Below are positions 38,001-48,156 of a stretch of DNA of 64,000 nucleotides, one piece after another. This stretch comes from Agrypnia vestita (Eukaryota; Arthropoda; Insecta; Trichoptera; Phryganeidae). The stretch lies in assembly GCA_016648135.1 (NCBI GenBank), contig JADDOH010000159.1:1-64000 (forward strand). Reading direction: 5' to 3'. Under the pieces are notes generated by a model. It was not told where the DNA came from and made no database searches. It saw only the letters and a program-made list of their open reading frames with translations. Position 1 is the stretch's first letter. Every line of letters begins with the position of its first letter. The translations under genes were made by a program, and so were the position numbers.

Positions 38001-40429
38001 CTTTACTGCTTCTCTGTCGGGGTATCGAGTAGCATGTATACATATTATAAGATAATTAATTTATTGTTTTTTATTCATTTGTTTGTTGCTGATATGTACA
38101 TTCTCTTTATTACATGTAATAAATAAACTTGAAACCCAACAGATGCAGAAAGGGATGGAAAGTTGAAGTATCTTACATTCTATTCTTCTTTTGTTTCTAC
38201 TTTATCTTTTTCTTTTATAATCTTTTGTTTCTCAAATACTAACACAGCTTGTAAACTTTGATTAATAATAAATTTACGGGATAATTTGCTGAGAGGAACT
38301 GATGAAGAAGTAGACACTTCCATAACAGTTCCGGGATAAGGTGGGTCTCTGCCCCTTTCCGCTTTTTTCTCGCTTCCTGCACATCTAAGTCTATAGGAAA
38401 AACATCCTCGCAAACCATCCTGCAGTGGCCCAACGAAATGAAAGTCAGAAAAAGCAAGATCTAGGTTGTAGAGAGGGTGTTCCAATACATCAAAATTCAA
38501 CTTGACGCTTATGTGAGTGGTGTGGAGTCAACAAGTGAATGGTGTGTCAACCAAATTGGTATTGGCAAGAATACACCTCGCGTTTGTTGCAAATTCCTGG
38601 CTTCAGGTCGTTTTCCAACATTTCTCTGTAAGTTAAGCTGTTGGTCGTAGACCCCATTTCCATGAAGTCTTCCAGTATAGGACCATTTGCATCTTTAAAA
38701 ACTGTTGGCATAACTATTCCTGCCGATGGCTCAGTCTTGAATTTTTTCTTGAGATTCCGGGTGTATTCACTCCATACTCTGGCATTTCTATTCTGGCTCA
38801 TAGTGATGAACCCATGTTTCATCACCAGTGACTATTCTGCTCAAAGATGTGTCGTTGAAATAATCAAACAAGTGTTAGTAGATGTCAACACGTTTGAGCT
38901 TGTAGTCAGCAGTAAGCTGTATTAGTACCCATCACTTACAGATTTTACAGAAGGCAAGCTCGTCGCGGATGATTTGATGGGCAGAACCATGACTAATGTT
39001 TAAAGAATATGCTATATATGAATATGCTGGCACTGCCTCTATATTACGATAAAAATCTACAGTGAATTTCAGTCCATTTCACAACCTCTGACTAGAGAAA
39101 TAGAATCACTGCTAATTTTTCTTTGGTGCAAACTGCTAGCGGAGCGGACTTTCACACTGTAATAGCCAGAAGGCAAATGACGCAATCGGACAAATTTCAC
39201 ATTTCACAACTTCAAAGGTGTGTTATAGCAAAAATGTACATAATTTTTTACTCGCCTTGTAATTAGAATAAAATTTCACTAACTTGTATATAACATTTCA
39301 AAACTATTCTCAAGCGATAATAAATTGTTTGTCAAATATTTCACATGTAAATGAGAAAGTCCCGCCAAGCAAAATACAACTCGCTTGTTTCTTTTTATTT
39401 TTTGCTCAAGGTACAGAGATATACTGAAATCATCAAGTGTTCTTATGTTTGTTATAATAGAACTAGTGTAATGTTTGTTTATCTTACCATCAACATTTTT
39501 TTTAAATTAATACAAATATTGTTATACTTTTCCTTGTTTTCATCAGCTTATAAAGCGAACTATCCTTTTTATATTTGTTCTGACTTTAAAATTTGGTTTC
39601 TTCCTTCACGTCTTATTATAAACTCCTATCAGTTCTTCAGGCCTTTGACCGGCCTAAAAGAGCCAAAAACACTACTAAGTAAAAGCATGTAAGTACAGTT
39701 TTATAAAAAATAAATAGTTTTTATACTAATATGAAAAAATTTAAAAACATGTTCCGGCGCCACACTGCGCGGATGATCCGCCGCTTTTCCGTTGTGTCAA
39801 ATCGGCAAAGCAAATTGATCGACCGATCATTGGCGTAGTGTATTTGATAAGCGCGTGTTGTATGGAAAGAAATGTAGCGGTGTTCCGCGACGGAAAAGAC
39901 GGGATGGAAGATACGGTTAGTGTCGCACCGGTCTAAGAGTTTTTTTAATCACTCATTCTATTTTCTAAAAATTTTATTTTACATACATTATAATTTGTGA
40001 GCTAATATGAATCTTGATAATAAAAATGTATTTCGTAATTTCCGTAAATGAAGTTTTCTCATTCCACAATATAAACAAAATAAATATTCCCCAATATATT
40101 AAACGAAATTAATATGCAGTACCTTTATGATTATGATATTTACAGTGTTATGTTTTTAATTACTTATTAAATTATTGCTTATTCTTTTTTATTCTCTGCT
40201 ATAAGTTTATTTGTTTTTATATATTTTCAGTCACTTTGGATACTACGATCTCAATGAAACAGTGGTAGAACTAAAATCTCAGGAAATTTATACAAAGGAT
40301 CTGATCGGCCTGAAATCCTTGGACAAAAAGGGACAGCTTCATGTCATTACAGTTCCTGGAGTTGACCACTTTATGTGGCATAAAAATGAATCCATAGTAG
40401 ATGACTATATTCTTCCATATTTAGATTAG
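22996..40429 (+). CDS. PPT2: Lysosomal thioesterase PPT2 homologue, complete six-exon CDS
   Basis: Thioesterase of the palmitoyl-protein thioesterase family, which removes fatty acyl groups from CoA or cysteine thioesters in the lysosome. Exons: 22996-23145, 23435-23576, 26197-26304, 33745-33916, 37105-37206, 40231-40429. All introns are GT-AG, phases close, and the product is 290 residues (human PPT2 is 302). Residues 1-22 look like a signal peptide (basic KRMR, then [15 protein letters not shown]). Next come [11 protein letters not shown], the nucleophile motif GYSQGG (Ser100), [34 protein letters not shown] (Asp215/216), [10 protein letters not shown] and DHFMWH (His271). N-glycosylation sequons are at N85, N115, N233 and N277. 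The motifs favour PPT2 over PPT1. An internal Met6 is an alternative start. Introns of 289, 2620, 7440, 3188 and 3024 bp carry many transposons, but no exon is damaged. Confidence 0.96.
24184..24360. mobile_element. MITE in PPT2 intron 2
   Basis: Ends TAGAATTTTCTGGGTTATTC and, complemented, TAGAGTTTTCTGGGTTATTC. Weaker pairing continues inward (CTCAGACTCCATTTG against GATTCCATTGCAGG). No coding capacity. Confidence 0.7.
26067..26115. repeat. Perfect 22-bp-arm hairpin just upstream of PPT2 exon 3
   Basis: The arm AAAGATTGTACATAAAATAA plus AA, a 5-base loop CATGA, and the exact complement. It ends 81 bases before the exon 3 start, near where a branch point would be expected. Confidence 0.85.
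26816..27721. mobile_element. Pogo-like TA-flanked element, copy 1 (PPT2 intron 3)
   Basis: Starts TA|CAGAAAAACCCCATTAATTC and ends AACAAGGTTCTACTG|TA, so the terminal repeats are CAGWARAACC type with TA on both sides. This is the pattern of Tc1/mariner-pogo elements (known). It shares internal blocks with copies at 27756 and 35894. No transposase ORF. Confidence 0.7.
29512..29960 (+). pseudogene. Coding-like GC-rich segment, unidentified
   Basis: The frame from 29512 to a TAG at 29713 contains [20 protein letters not shown], then [14 protein letters not shown]. This is hydrophilic, Ser/Glu-rich and much more GC-rich than the surroundings, as in real protein. After it, another frame continues [20 protein letters not shown]. 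The longest open frame over the region (29256-29960, 234 codons) uses that second frame throughout, so which frame was coding is unclear. The segment lies inside the nested transposon and may be a decayed transposon ORF or a captured host fragment. Confidence 0.4.
30180..30242 (+). mobile_element. LINE 3' tail scrap
   Basis: Contains GAAGAGGCCTATATCCAGCA, GAGACGAAGGCTAATGAAG and then a (GAA)n run. This is the characteristic end of insect RTE-type LINEs (frame reading [12 protein letters not shown]). Confidence 0.6.
31066..31136. mobile_element. Short MITE, second copy of the 57358 family
   Basis: TTCCATTTAAGAAAGACAAT at the left and GATTGTCTTTCTTAAAT at the right, with inner TAGTATGCATGGCTTACACA. 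Same ends and similar centre as the MITE at 57358-57487, but shorter. Confidence 0.7.
31137..32272. other. Intron 3 DNA, no feature beyond a weak hairpin
   Basis: AT-rich intron. A weak inverted repeat around 31578-31636 (ACCAAAATCAGCT versus AGCTGATTTTGTTAGGT). ORFs of 74 and 81 codons are low-complexity. Confidence 0.4.
32273..33348. mobile_element. TIR element carrying a decayed ORF (PPT2 intron 3)
   Basis: Left end GGGTGCTTCAAAAATGTATG; right end, complemented, GGTGCTTCAAAAAATTAATC. ATACATA occurs just outside both ends and may be the target duplication. It contains the ORF relic at 32610-33040. Confidence 0.65.
32610..33040 (-). pseudogene. Decayed ORF in the TIR element, unidentified family
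   Basis: The minus strand has a clear coding-like run: [20 protein letters not shown], then [19 protein letters not shown] and [15 protein letters not shown]. After frame changes come [20 protein letters not shown] and [17 protein letters not shown]. The tracts lie in different frames, so the gene is broken. The ERG-(V)ALM-E / EEQ-Q-LL pattern resembles proteins I have seen repeated in arthropod and cnidarian genomes that look transposon-linked, but I cannot name the family with certainty. Confidence 0.5.
33349..34680. other. Intron 3/4 DNA around PPT2 exon 4, otherwise plain
   Basis: Apart from exon 4 no feature was recognised. A short CTAACCTAACC run near 34350 is too short to be telomeric repeat. 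Confidence 0.4.
34690..35785 (-). pseudogene. Penelope-like element, 3' part with broken GIY-YIG domain (PPT2 intron 4)
   Basis: Penelope-like elements encode a reverse transcriptase fused to a GIY-YIG endonuclease. From the high-coordinate end the minus strand reads [37 protein letters not shown], a stop after KKVFGTN, then [11 protein letters not shown] and the endonuclease tract [21 protein letters not shown]. The stop replaces the Tyr of the YIG half. [20 protein letters not shown] follows. Further stops come later; the end of the frame reads [20 protein letters not shown]. The core RT domain is missing, so the copy is truncated and dead. Confidence 0.82.
35894..36779. mobile_element. Pogo-like TA-flanked element, copy 3 (PPT2 intron 4)
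   Basis: TA|CAGTAGAACCTCGTCAATTC on the left; ATTATTGTTGTTTTACTG|TA on the right. It contains AATTCGAAATTCAAGGGACC, close to the left part of the copy at 27756. The ORF-like frames inside (about 36.0-36.38 kb) are not a transposase. A fragment near 36245-36330 (ACAACCCTTGGTGGATGTTG) resembles a widespread insect repeat and may be a further insertion. Confidence 0.75.
36780..37459. other. Intron DNA around PPT2 exon 5
   Basis: Apart from exon 5 (37105-37206) no feature was recognised. Confidence 0.4.
37500..39180 (-). pseudogene. Mariner transposase, broken
   Basis: DDD/D-type transposase for cut-and-paste transposition. From the high-coordinate end the minus strand reads [27 protein letters not shown], then the first catalytic Asp in [14 protein letters not shown] followed by a stop. 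Another frame continues [20 protein letters not shown]. The second catalytic block (the HDN motif in the family) is lost between KPGICNKRE (~38560) and [18 protein letters not shown] (~38490). The FDVLEHP block is repeated at ~37750, where it runs to the 3' TIR. At least three frame disruptions and the missing block make it inactive. Confidence 0.85.
37798..38140 (+). mobile_element. Insertion in the mariner, possible LINE 3' end
   Basis: GC-richer than the flanks and unrelated to mariner. It ends TTACATGTAATAAATAAACT then TGAAACCC, the style of a non-LTR 3' terminus on the + strand. Assignment is tentative. The next ~235 bp (38141-38374) is not recognised. Confidence 0.4.
39754..39931. mobile_element. 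MITE family B, full copy (PPT2 intron 5)
   Basis: Left end CCGGCGCCACACTGCGCGGA; right end, complemented, CCGGTGCGACACTAACCGTA. Length 178 bp, GC-rich. A partial, reversed copy lies at 1017-1136. No clear target duplication. Confidence 0.75.
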
Positions 40430-42755
40430 TTACATATGAAAAAGATCAATACATATATCAGCAACTATCGAAGTTGATCTAAGTAATTAATACATATTAA
40501 TATTTAACATGATATAAAAAAGCATTACGATATATAAACATGTCTGATAAGTTTAAATCCTTGCAGCATGTTAGTTTATGTCTTATATTAGCAGTCCATG
40601 TCCAACATTACCCGGGATTCAAAATTGTTATAATTTAAAATAGGTGGTTGGGTGGTGGGGGAGAGTGGTGCTTTCGTTTTACATAGACCCTAAAGAGTAA
40701 CGACATGTGTAAAATTTGGTCCAGGTGACTCTGATATAGATGTGAAGATATTCCTCTGTCTTTTAATGCAACTGAGCAAAATTTAGAGTGAATGGCATTC
40801 AATATTATTATACACAATTATTTTGGTATAATATTGAATGAGGGGTGACTACGATTTGCACAAGGTGCTAAAAGGTAACTATGCAACATTGGGTTTAGAT
40901 CAGTCAAATGGTGCAGGACTGTATATTGACAGACATACAACCAATTTTATATACATATGTACATAGTTGTATACATATTTATATATTTACCTAAAACAAA
41001 TTAAATATGTTTTGAATTGAAGACTTGAAAGTCAGGTGTATTCAAAGATTAGAAGGCAAGGTAGGTCGAGGAATCAATCCAACTAGTGGCCACCCACTGT
41101 CCTATTTTCATAAAAAGAATTAGTAATAAACAAAGTATGTTTATATGATTTACTTTTTTTATGCTGATCATACAACGTGGTAGAATTGAAACATATCTTG
41201 CTCGTTAGATGTTGGAACTTTGTATTGTGATATCTTACACCTTTGATGTGAACAATTTTATATATTATGTTTAAATTTTGCTTTTGTATATATATGCTTA
41301 TGTAATTCTAACTTATTATAACATTTATGATTAACATCAAACAGAAAATCATAATTGGCAATAAATATTTAAAAATAATTTAAATATTCAAAAAATATTT
41401 ATTATCAACATTGGGGCTTTTAAATAAATTGGCAACCTTTTAAATAAATTGTCAAATTTCAATGAACCTTCATTTTATGCTAATAGTAATAAAGGAACAA
41501 TTATTTGTTTATTTATTAAACCATTTTGATACATGTATATATATATATATATAAACTAAATTACAAAGGTACATGGTTTCAATATTAGAATAAATGAACA
41601 TATTAGAGTTGGATGCCTCAGTAACAACAATTTTTCTGAGTTTACAAATCATGTTTTAGAGATAGCCCACACTTGATAAAGATAATACATTTTGCATGTC
41701 ATTTGTACCTACGAATGGCCCTAAACTTAATATATTCCTCATTTCTATGTATTTATCCACTCCCAGTACTGCTGTAACCAAGCCCTTAGAAATTTGAATA
41801 AATATCATAAGTCATATTCATCTTATTGATTAGTTAGTGAAAAAAAATTTCTGCCTCATATAAAGTGATATCAAAACCAGTCAATGCCAATGTAATCAGC
41901 ATAGTTAGTACAAAGTTTTTTGTTTAAATTAATAAATTAATTGTAAATTTTTCAATTGTATTTTTGAGAACATCAATCAGTTTCAAAACCCACACTAACT
42001 AATATTATGATTGTTATGTTAGTTTTTTTAAAATCCTCTTCATTTCACTATAAATTTATTTCAATATGCGCATCGTTCATTCGAATCGCATGCGCATTCA
42101 ATATGAGCATCGTTCAAAAAGTCTTGGTGTTATCAATATTCAGAATACTTTTTGTGATTTACTTTAGATGAAATCTCAGGTCAAATTTTGGAACTGAATG
42201 ATTCAATTTACACATTTTCATGGACTGTATACTAGTGCCAACGTTTGATATTAATGCAAACAAAAATGATTTTAAATTCTATTTATGTTATATTTTCTCC
42301 AACTTCACTACAACTTTAGCAATAGCATGGTCCGCTTACAGCAATCCCATGATTTAAATAAAAATCTCGACAAAAGTACAAAGAATAAAATAGGCAGCCC
42401 ATATTTGCCTTATAGTTTTTTGTGACATGTTGAAACTGCATAAAAAATTAAAAGCGAATATATATATATATGTATATATATTTCTTTAATGTATTTGAGT
42501 TAACTTTAATATGCAGGAATCTAGTCAAAGTTTTGTGATTTATTTTAGAAACATTTCCCTTGTCAAGTCATTCTTATCTTGCAGTTCTTTTGTATTTGTA
42601 TATTTGACACACACTGTGTGCACTCACTCTGCCCCCTTCTACTATATCATCCTTCACGCTGATATTTTGTGCTGGCTTAAGAGTTTATTCATATCTATAC
42701 TATGCCTATCAGCAATTATGTACATACATCCCATATTGCTTGCCCAACGTAAATT
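40430..42755. other. Region downstream of PPT2
   Basis: Holds the PPT2 3' UTR, whose end is not determined; AATAAA hexamers occur near 41128, 41362 and 41487. (TA)n tracts lie near 41538 and 42464. No gene was recognised. Confidence 0.45.
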
Positions 42756-43122
42756 GGCTTGCGACGAATTTGGAACTAAAACATCTTGATTACCAATATA
42801 CACTGAATTATTATGTCCAAAACATCCAAAACAGTCCGGGATGGTGCAAGAACAATTGCCAATGAAGTATTAATGTTTTGCGAAGCTGAAAAAGCAAATA
42901 ATGGACAATATTACCGTCTGACAGTTTGACAGATAGAACGGCTGCCATTACTGCATGGTTTCTTTAGTGCTGCCCGACCAAATTTCTGTTAAAGGCTACG
43001 ACACCGGTCAACGGACATTCTGTACATTATGTATTGTGTAATAAATTAAACACCCTGGCAGCTTCTGTTACGCAACAGGGATGCCCTCCCTCGCACGCCA
43101 ATTTATAGTGGTCGCATTCTAG
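42756..43122 (+). repeat. Dispersed repeat with ORF relic, copy 1
   Basis: About 340 bp nearly identical to 49784-50224. A frame from ATG 42813 reads VRDGARTIANEVLMFCEAEK then ANNG before degenerating. In copy 2 the continuation is clearer (ILPSDSLTDRMAAIT). This looks like the N-terminal part of a DNA-transposon protein (a helix-turn-helix start is common there), by inference only. The shared 3' part includes GCTGCCCGACCAAATTTCTG and CTCCCTCGCACGCCAA. Confidence 0.65.
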
Positions 43123-43545
43123 TTCAGAATATATTGTTATATATTTTTTTACTATTGTTTTTTTTTATATATATTATGTATATTCATTTTATAATTCCAA
43201 AATTTACATAGGTATATAAGGAACATTCCTTATTGCATCATAAAGAATACTTGAATGACATTGATTTATGTAAATAAATCTGCATTTAAAGAGTTAATAA
43301 TTATTCCATCAAATATTTATTAACTTGTTTAAACCATTCTCCTCTCTGCCTTCATCAGTTGTTATTATTGTCCCAAGCTTAATTTGTTGCTTAAATATCT
43401 TCAAAATTATTGTTAAAAGGTGATTCACCTTCAATAGTATTTCCATAGATGTCAGTAACTCTTTAATGAAGTTTTATGAAAATACATATGTTTTTGCTTG
43501 ATTTGTTTTGGTGTGAGCATATAATATGTACATATATCGATGGTG
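43123..43545. other. Intergenic, nothing recognised
   Basis: AT-rich DNA with no repeat or exon seen. Confidence 0.4.
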
Positions 43546-43665
43546 GAAAGGCTAATTGACTAACACGCCAATTCTGTAATACTTCAATTGTCTGAAAAAG
43601 ACAATATCAATGGTGTATATAATTCAATATCGCCAAAATTGGCGTGTTAGTCAATTAGCCTTTCC
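43546..43665. mobile_element. MITE with 28-bp terminal inverted repeats
   Basis: GAAAGGCTAATTGACTAACA and the following CGCCAATT at the left, with the exact complement at the right. Length 120 bp; the inner part is not palindromic. Confidence 0.8.
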
Positions 43666-45182
43666 CGTCAATATGTATATGCTAATTATCTCATACCAGA
43701 TCATTAAGCAAAAAACTAAAACAAATCCAAACATATTTAGTACAATAACAGTACTATGTTGATCCAATTTTAAAATATCTAGTCTGACTGTCATCTTCAA
43801 TTCTGCACTTCGCGAATCTATATACTCTATATTACTTTACACTACCATATTTCCTTATACACGTATTATTATTTTGTTATTTTGAAGCGATATATTAGTA
43901 GTGGTTCTTTTCTCTTCCAAATTTTTCTATTAAATTATATATAATAATTGTATGAACTGTTTTTTGAGTTTATTTTTATTGATGTGTCCTACTATATCTT
44001 AAAAAGTTATTATTAATGTAATGTGCTACAGAGTATGAACCTCAAATTGATATATAATGTTTCTAACCAATCGTAGGCAAGTACCTGTTTTTTTCTTAAA
44101 AAGATAATGTAAGAATATTTTGTTAACCTAAAAAATTTGGTTAAGTGTCGAAGAGTCTGAATAGATCAAATATTTTATAACATTTAATTTGAATGCTAGA
44201 TGTAAGTTGAACTAATATTTTATTATTGGAAATGTTTAGCAATTAAAGCCCATAATAAATGTAAAAATAAATCTTTATATTAAACGCCTTTTATTTCATG
44301 AATGCTATCTGTAATTTTTAATAGATTGGCTCGAGTCTATGATGAATGAAAAGTGTTTGATAATTCTGCAATAGATGGCAGACTTCCTGTAGGAAGAAAT
44401 TAACAATATGATATTGTGCTGCTCTGAAGATAAGGTGAGATTTCTTATTTTATTTTATTCAGGATTCTAACAGTTTATTAATACAAAGAAATAGAACATA
44501 CCTATATGATAATTGAGAATATTGAGCCAATTACATACAAGAATTCGCTTGACAAACCTAATAACCTGTACGATAATAACATTTATTGTACATAACAGTA
44601 TAGGAAAACATATGTAATGCAATGAAAAGGTCAAAGAGTTTTAAAAAAAGATATAAGAATACAATAATAAATACGGAAATAAATTTACTGTACTTCCCTC
44701 GTGCATAAATGCAAAAGTGGAAATGAATTTCCAGGGGAGAAAGGGTGGCGGGGTAAAGGGAAAATGGGATAAGGAATAAGATCTGTGTGATAAGATGAAT
44801 TAAGTTTAAAGAACAACCATAAAAAGTTATGCAATGTGTGATCGTAGTGGTGTGGCGTTGAAAATGTCGAGTTCGCTGAAAAATGTGCATGATGAGGCTC
44901 TGTAGAACTTAGTTCTTAGTTAAAGCTCTGTATAATTTATTAACTGCTGCCATGGGGGTGAATTCTCGTAACACAATATTACTGTCAAGATAGCGAAATA
45001 GCAATGATTACTTATCTTATGTTCTCCAAAGTTAAACTGGCCATAATATATTTGTATTGTTTAACTTTTATTTTTATGATGGTTCAAATATGCATAATTA
45101 AAATCATTATTTTATATGTAAACTCCTGGTGACTTACTAATTAAAGAGTAAGAAATCTATTAGTACTTAACAGAAATAATAC
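43666..45182. other. Intergenic, nothing recognised
   Basis: AT-rich. The 110-codon minus-strand frame at 44558-44890 is hydrophobic and low-complexity without homology that I recognise. Confidence 0.4.
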
Positions 45183-45690
45183 GAGGGGTGTAAAAGAAAA
45201 AGGCAACAATATCCAAAAAATAATAATTATGTTTTGAATGCACGGAGAATTACTTATTTAGAATGTATTAATCTATCCCTTCCACAATCATATTAAAAGT
45301 AAAGGCAGCAATATATAGCAAATCAACTTCAACCCCCAATTATGTTTCATGTGACAAAATGGCTACTTCATACTAAAGTGAGAAGTGATGTCAATTTTAG
45401 ACAAAAACAGCAATTTGCAATTATGTATATAAATAACAAGACCAGCAATGTCCACTATTTGATATTAAACACAGCAAATCCATATTTAAGTTAAATATTT
45501 ATTTATACACATTTATATAAGGGAATCTAAAGTGGAAATTCTTTTTAAAAACTTATTTCCAATAAGGTGTAGGTTTCATAAATTCCAAAAAAAATTCCTG
45601 GACTAGTGCCAAGTTTTTTGTATTTATCTCAGAAACATACCAATGAAATATTGCTATCTTTACTTTTATACCCCTCAATATAATGGAGGT
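45183..45690 (-). repeat. Repeat family R, long copy
   Basis: The complement shares with 59196-59560, in order, GGGGTATAAAAGYAAAGA, GTTTCTGAGATAAATACAAA, ATGAAACCTACAYCTTA, AAATAAGTTTTTAAAAA, a block around ATGGATTTGCTGTGTT, GGACATTGCTG and CTTTAGTATGAAG. No coding capacity. Class not determined. Confidence 0.7.
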
Positions 45691-45825
45691 TTTATTTATT
45701 TGCATTTGGTTTCAACATAATACAAAACTACATATTTTAATATAGCAGGTACGTGCAGTGAGTATGTATATTGAAGCCTTACTTTATGAAAAATTTTGTA
45801 ATTTAAATATATATTTATTTTATTA

Positions 45826-45990
45826 TAGATGTCTCACAGAGACGAAACTGTATTTTCAAGGCAGAGTAGGTATAGAAGTCTTTTTGGGTGTTAAACATAG
45901 GACTTACGATCTATTGTATGGTTGGCTTAAGTGATCACTTTACATATATACTTTATGCAACATTCGCATTTCCACCCATGATAGAATACC
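45826..45990 (+). repeat. Dispersed repeat family A, copy 3
   Basis: GTCTCACAGAGACGAAACTG, then AGAAGTCTTT, TGGCTTAAGTGATCACTTTA and ATGCAACATTCGC, parallel to the copy at 6828. Confidence 0.65.
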
Positions 45991-48156
45991 ATGTCTGCTA
46001 ATTTTTGGAAGCTGTATATATTTAAATTATACGCCACATTTCACATGTGAGTTATAAGGATCCTCAACGCAGCCGGCCCCGAAGCTTTTTCATTCCTCTT
46101 GAGTAACCACAGATGTCGTTAAATGAGACATTTATATTTGATTTGAAGTTTTTTTTTAGCAATATACTCTATCTGTCTAATGGAATTCATTCGAATTACT
46201 AGCATTCGCCAGAAATATTATTTCAATTTTTATTAAATTCCTTTTTTTACCAGTATTTTCATTCAGAATATATTTATTTATTTATTAAAGTGATAGAAAT
46301 ATTACGAAATGTGTATAGCTTTTATTTTAATATTTTTCAAATATTATGGTCGCAATGCCATATTTGCATATTTATCATGGTCGCAATGCCATATTTGCTT
46401 TGTGACCATCTTAAATATGTATTGCCTTATAGCTTTAAAAATATCAAACCTTTTACTCTAATCTCCTCCAAATAATAATTACAAAGGGGACCTTGGTAAT
46501 GCACACCCCTTGGTTGCAAACACTTCTGAAACATATATTTTAGAATGGTATTCAACTGTGCCGTTCCGTTCCGCATAAAGCCTTCTCTTAATTCAAATCT
46601 GATCTGGCAAAATTTAATACAATATCGCTGCTCAAGTCATTCCGTCATTCACAACAATTGACAAACTGACGGGTTAACCACACTTCTTCACTCAGAGGCT
46701 GATTGACGCATTTTGCGAGTGGGGAAAAATTCATCAATGCAGGTGAATGTCCCCTACATGTCTTCACTGCAGGACATACTTATTGTTATATATATATATA
46801 TATTGTGTCATGTAGCTATTAGCAAAAACTTCGGAGGGTCTTCTTTATTCAATTTTAAATAGAAAACATTCTTTACACTTTGTTTTGATCCTTTTGCAGC
46901 AAGAATGGAAATATATGTGTTACGTTAGCAAGATAACTAATATGTGGTGATCAGTTTGTGACCACTAACTTGCATAATAAATCAAACTGAAATTTAAAGT
47001 AGTGGGGTGTGCCGTTTTTTTTTTTTGATAAATTTAGATTTATTAGTTTTTACCCCGCATATGATAAAACCAAGATGGTTGCTAAAGTTAGTGAGTGTGT
47101 TCTATTTCATGTTATTTTACATCCAGATTTAGTGGACATTTTATGTTATTTGAAATAAAATTAAAGGAAAATACTAAGTAAAATAAAAATGTATGTTTTT
47201 ACTGAATTTATATTTTCGTTCATTCATTCATATGGAACTTCTATTGTTTTTCCATTTTTTTACACGGAATTTCCATATCGAATTCATATGGAAATATGTA
47301 TTTTATTATATTGTGTTTATGTAGTTCCATAAATATTAAATTAACCGAAAATTGAACAGAATTTTTTTGTAGAGTGTATTTTATTATATTATACATTATA
47401 CAAATATTCAATCAATTGGAAATGTACAGATTTTTTACTGAAATTAAAAGTATTTTCTTCAAAAATCTGTTTTTGTATAAACCCTGAAAAAGTTTTAAGA
47501 GCCAAAATTTTCGCATCTATTATCCTTCATTATTTTTCTCTCGTCAAATACACGCGCTTACAAAGGCACAAAACTAGCCACTTTTAGATTAACTAATTCC
47601 TTATCCATTATTGAATATCTAAACATTTTTTATGGTTTGCTGAATTATGATGATTGTTCTCACTATCCCACTTTTCTGACTCCTTTAATATTATCGTCTT
47701 TCTTACAGCTTTAGATCAAATAGATTTATTCTTGAGATGCTCATTATTATTGACAAACTTGTGTGGACTCATATAAAACACTGTACCTACCTATTGTATA
47801 TAAATAAATTAATGGAAATCGGTCAAAACAAAAAAGGAAATATTTTTGTGGATTATAAAAATCCTTATTTTACTTTGAGAGCATTTATTAATAAAAATAC
47901 ATATCCAAGAATGTCAGTAAATCAATACATATTTCAATTATTTACACTTAAATATAATTGTTCAAATGTGCACAAAGAAAATACTTAAGTGATAATTTCA
48001 CGAAGTAACAAAATATAACATTTCAACACATGAAAGGTATACATGATAAAATTTACTTAGAAAATAATAGGTGCAATTTTTATCGTTAAACACCACAGTA
48101 AATCTTTCGATTATGTAAAAATGGTCAGAAAACTTCAACATTTATATATCTTTGGT
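45991..48156. other. Downstream of the membrane-protein gene
   Basis: Its 3' UTR (minus strand) must begin at 48156; the poly(A) site is not determined. A 31-bp tandem duplication containing ATGGTCGCAATGCCATATTT lies at about 46346-46398, and a short (TA)n tract near 46790. No other gene. Confidence 0.4.

Larger units (their letters stand above)
37460..39259 (-). mobile_element. Mariner element, rearranged (PPT2 intron 5)
   Basis: Flanked by TA. The left end is TAAGGGATAGTCAAAAATTA; the right end, complemented, CAAGGCGAGTAAAAAATTAT; both continue ATGTACA. A ~150-bp transposase segment is present twice (about 37645-37797 and 38375-38525), separated by ~580 bp of foreign DNA. It is either one element with an internal duplication and insertion, or two overlapping truncated copies. 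Confidence 0.82.

Noticed and set aside
38180..38374. Tail of the 38180-38500 frame ([15 protein letters not shown] and on) as a host domain fused to mariner transposase
   Set aside because: The transposase part is itself broken, and the added stretch has no recognisable domain and other frames are equally open; chance read-through is more likely.
44558..44890. 110-codon hydrophobic minus-strand frame as a membrane protein
   Set aside because: Phe/Ile/Leu/His composition follows from AT-rich DNA; no start context, splice sites or recognisable family.
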